Below, piece after piece: positions 5,667-6,167 of a DNA stretch of 6,167 nt. Source of the stretch: Akkermansiaceae bacterium (lineage in GTDB: Bacteria; Verrucomicrobiota; Verrucomicrobiia; Verrucomicrobiales; Akkermansiaceae); the NCBI GenBank assembly GCA_014379305.1, contig JACMMB010000091.1, forward strand, positions 1 to 6,167. The letters run 5' to 3'. The notes under the pieces are model-generated. The model was not told where the DNA came from, made no database searches, and was given only the letters and a program-made list of their open reading frames with translations. Position 1 is the first letter of the stretch. Each line of letters opens with the position of its first letter. A program made the position numbers and the translations under genes.

Positions 5667-6167
5667 ATGCACATTGTCCGCCATATCCTTTACTTGCTTG
5701 CCGGCCTCTCCGCCGCCAATGCCTTCGCGCAGGAAAACCCTGACGAACTCGTCACCCCGCTTGTCCCCGCGCCCGAAGTACCTCTCACCGAAGTCCTCGA
5801 CCCAAGTGTCGAAATCGACCTTCCGGATGAGCTTCCTGTCGATCCCCCGGTAGCAGGAGCGATTCCCACCGCGCCCAGCCAAAACGCCACCGTCAACCTT
5901 ATCGCCGCACTCGTCAAAAAAGGAATTCTCACCCAGGCTGAAGCGGTCGCACTCATCCAACAGGCCGAACAGGATGCCCTACTCGCTCAAGCACAAGCCG
6001 CCGCAGCCGCAGCTCCGCCCATCGATCCTGCAGGCCAGCGCGTCACATACATACCAGAAATTGTTCGTCGCGAAATGCGCGATGAAATCCAACAGGAACT
6101 CATGGCCCAGGCTCGCGAGGAAAACTGGGGCGGAAATAAAGCCCCGGACTGGACTTCCCGCATCATC
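5667..6167 (+). CDS. Putative porin, N-terminal part (runs off the window)
   Basis: The first 167 residues of an outer-membrane protein that continues past the right edge. A signal peptide (residues 1-21, HILYLLAGLSAANAFA, cleavage before QE) is followed by an acidic Pro-rich stretch (about 23-70: PLVPAPEVPL, DLPDELPVDPP). Next come a helical/coiled-coil segment (about 76-117: LVKKGILTQAEAVALIQQAE, then an Ala run) and the sequence VTYIPEIVRREMRDEIQQEL, ending at DWTSRII just where the barrel should begin. The 'KKGILTxAEA' helix plus 'YIPEIVRREMRDE' and a 'W...APDWTSRI' junction match, from memory, the 'putative porin' family (Porin_5-like). It begins 26 bases after tonB in the same operon, without a Shine-Dalgarno sequence but with an A-rich leader (GCAAAATG). 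The barrel would allow diffusion of an unknown solute across the outer membrane; dependence on TonB is unproven and would be unusual for a porin. Confidence 0.85.
   Translation, partial: MHIVRHILYLLAGLSAANAFAQENPDELVTPLVPAPEVPLTEVLDPSVEIDLPDELPVDPPVAGAIPTAPSQNATVNLIAALVKKGILTQAEAVALIQQAEQDALLAQAQAAAAAAPPIDPAGQRVTYIPEIVRREMRDEIQQELMAQAREENWGGNKAPDWTSRII

Noticed and set aside
5049..5960. Minus-strand frame of 303 codons opposite tonB and the porin
   Set aside because: It contains a poly-Gly run that is just the complement of the TonB proline codons, and the plus strand encodes two clear protein families across the same bases.

Overview
The window looks like chromosomal DNA from a Gram-negative bacterium, most probably a Verrucomicrobiota-like lineage. 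That placement is an inference from protein style and gene set: a DUF2341/LamG domain fused to an ExbB-type proton channel, followed by ExbD, TonB and a 'putative porin'. No rRNA or marker gene is present to prove it. None of the six protein starts shows a clear Shine-Dalgarno sequence.

Left part (1-618). One small minus-strand gene (602 to 219) encodes a 127-residue protein I do not recognise. A perfect 11-bp inverted repeat (141-172) follows it, and then a good intrinsic terminator (97 down to 69). The first ~64 bases may hold the last codons of a plus-strand gene, but this is weak.

Middle part (603-978). This is a ~375-bp divergent intergenic region. It holds a TATAAT box on the minus strand, a tandem CCTGGAAA repeat inside an inverted repeat, two similar GTGAC-N6-G(T/C)CAC dyads 72 bp apart, and, directly before the next start codon, a terminator-like hairpin with a T tract that overlaps an alternative pairing. 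The last could be a transcription attenuator.

Right part (979-6167). Five plus-strand genes are packed with 5-29 bp gaps and read as one operon: (1) a TpsB/ShlB/FhaC-type outer-membrane two-partner secretion transporter; (2) a 627-residue fusion of signal peptide, DUF2341, LamG-like domain, Gly-rich linker and MotA/TolQ/ExbB proton channel; (3) ExbD; (4) a TonB-type energy transducer with a 14-proline run and a TolA-like/TonB_2-like C-terminus; (5) the N-terminal 167 residues of a putative porin that runs off the window.

How they may work together (inference). The fused ExbB, ExbD and TonB would form a proton-driven inner-membrane motor. TonB would span the periplasm to an outer-membrane partner, and the most obvious partners are the two barrels encoded in the same operon. 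Each ExbB subunit would carry a ~350-residue carbohydrate-binding-like domain in the periplasm, so a pentameric motor would display a ring of five. The secreted TpsA partner normally expected for a TpsB is not in the window. The operon as a whole, a dedicated Ton motor with a built-in lectin-like domain joined to a two-partner secretion pore and a porin, is the most unusual content here.
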